A stretch of 64,000 nt of DNA. Source: Proteles cristata cristata. Taxonomy: Eukaryota; Chordata; Mammalia; Carnivora; Hyaenidae. Made by a program: the position numbers and the translations under genes. The DNA lies in contig JAESUZ010004903.1 in assembly GCA_017311185.1 (NCBI GenBank), forward strand, positions 186,001 through 250,000, in the 5' to 3' direction. Each line of letters starts with the position of its first letter. The stretch's first letter is position 1. Below the pieces are notes generated by a model. The model was given only the letters and a program-made list of their open reading frames with translations, made no database searches and had not been told where the DNA came from. Positions 63,431 to 64,000 of this stretch are shown piece after piece.

Positions 63431-63839
63431 TTTCCCAGGACCACACAATGGCCTCTTGAGTTTTCTCCTTGCCCCTTAGTGTTCCTCCCTCCCTTTGGCC
63501 AGGTCTCCCCATCACAGCAGCAGGGAGCAAAGCCCCTCATCCAACAGACACCTTTAGAGCCTGCATGGTGGACAAGAAGGACAAGACAGTATCTAGTCAG
63601 GTGGCATTAAGGCATCCGCTGGGGCATGCTACTCACTGCTTGAAGAGTTCATTACGCCTGATACACGCACAGCTCCTGATGGTCTAGAAGGGTCACAGGG
63701 CCTGCTCTCCTCCTCATCACGCTTGCCGAGTCTTGTCCAGTCACTCAGGCTTTCCCTGGATACTAGCTCTTTCCTGATTGAGCCTTGACATGTGTCATTT
63801 ATTTTATTTCCTCTGCCTCAGTTAGAACACGCTACTTTT

Positions 63840-64000
63840 GGGGTGCCTGGGGGGCTCCGTGAGCTAAGTGTCCTGCTCTTGTATTCAGCTCAGGTCATGA
63901 TCTGTGTGGGTTCGAGCCCTGTGTTGGGCTCTATGTTGACAGCATGGAGCGTGCTTGGGATCCTCTATCTCCCTTTCTCTCTACCCCTCCCCTCCCCAAA
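63840..64000 (+). mobile_element. SINEC, cut by the end of the window
   Basis: GGGGTGCCTGGGGGGCTCCG head, GCTCAGGTCATGATCTG, GGTTCGAGCCC B box and the start of the CT-rich part; the tail lies beyond the window. Confidence 0.88.

Overview
The window is mammalian genomic DNA, and the repeats point to a cat-family carnivore. It holds about a dozen copies of a tRNA-derived carnivore SINE (SINEC) with the head GGGGCGCCTGGGTGGCTCAG, a CT-rich middle and an A-rich tail, in the form typical of Felidae. Old mammalian repeats (MIR, L2, MER5A, a Tigger-like element, L1 3' ends) lie among them. There is no operon structure, no tRNA or rRNA gene and no CRISPR array. Almost all open frames in the window are chance frames.

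I can support only one protein-coding gene: MAF (c-MAF, a large-Maf bZIP transcription factor) on the minus strand. A TATA box (44352-44358) and a palindromic CRE (44366-44373) place the start of transcription near 44327. The 5' UTR of about 820 nt carries two upstream ORFs. The main ATG is at 43504-43502 in a strong context. Exon 1 encodes the acidic and Ser/Thr-Pro transactivation region, the Ala/His/Gly hinge and the whole bZIP domain. It ends in an ATG-TGA that is embedded in a 5' splice site. Reading through gives the short isoform (ending EFFM). Splicing to a small second exon that I located at 38024-37931 gives the long isoform (ending VLTSVFTK). As printed, exon 1 carries a net frameshift in the GC-rich polyglycine region near 42772-42779. 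I think this is most likely an assembly error.

Layout: 1-25.4 kb is intergenic, with nine SINEs and many old repeats. 25.4-37.9 kb has few recognisable transposons and contains an orphan CpG-rich patch at about 33.43-33.76 kb beside a G-quadruplex-like run and a (CT)n tract. 37.9-44.4 kb is the MAF transcription unit, including the long 3' UTR of the short isoform. 44.4-45.6 kb is the upstream CpG-rich promoter flank. 45.6-51 kb is AT-rich and largely free of transposons. 51-64 kb is intergenic again, with a CR1/L3-like remnant, an L1 3' end, L2, MIR and three SINEs. No recognisable SINEC occurs between about 25.4 and 59.3 kb. This fits a developmental gene domain that tolerates few insertions.

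I found no new enzymatic or defence system. The most useful observations are the recovered second coding exon with its stop-codon/splice-donor switch, the frameshift in exon 1, a Maf-recognition-like palindrome about 170 bp upstream of the start site, two uORFs, and several unexplained regulatory-looking blocks.
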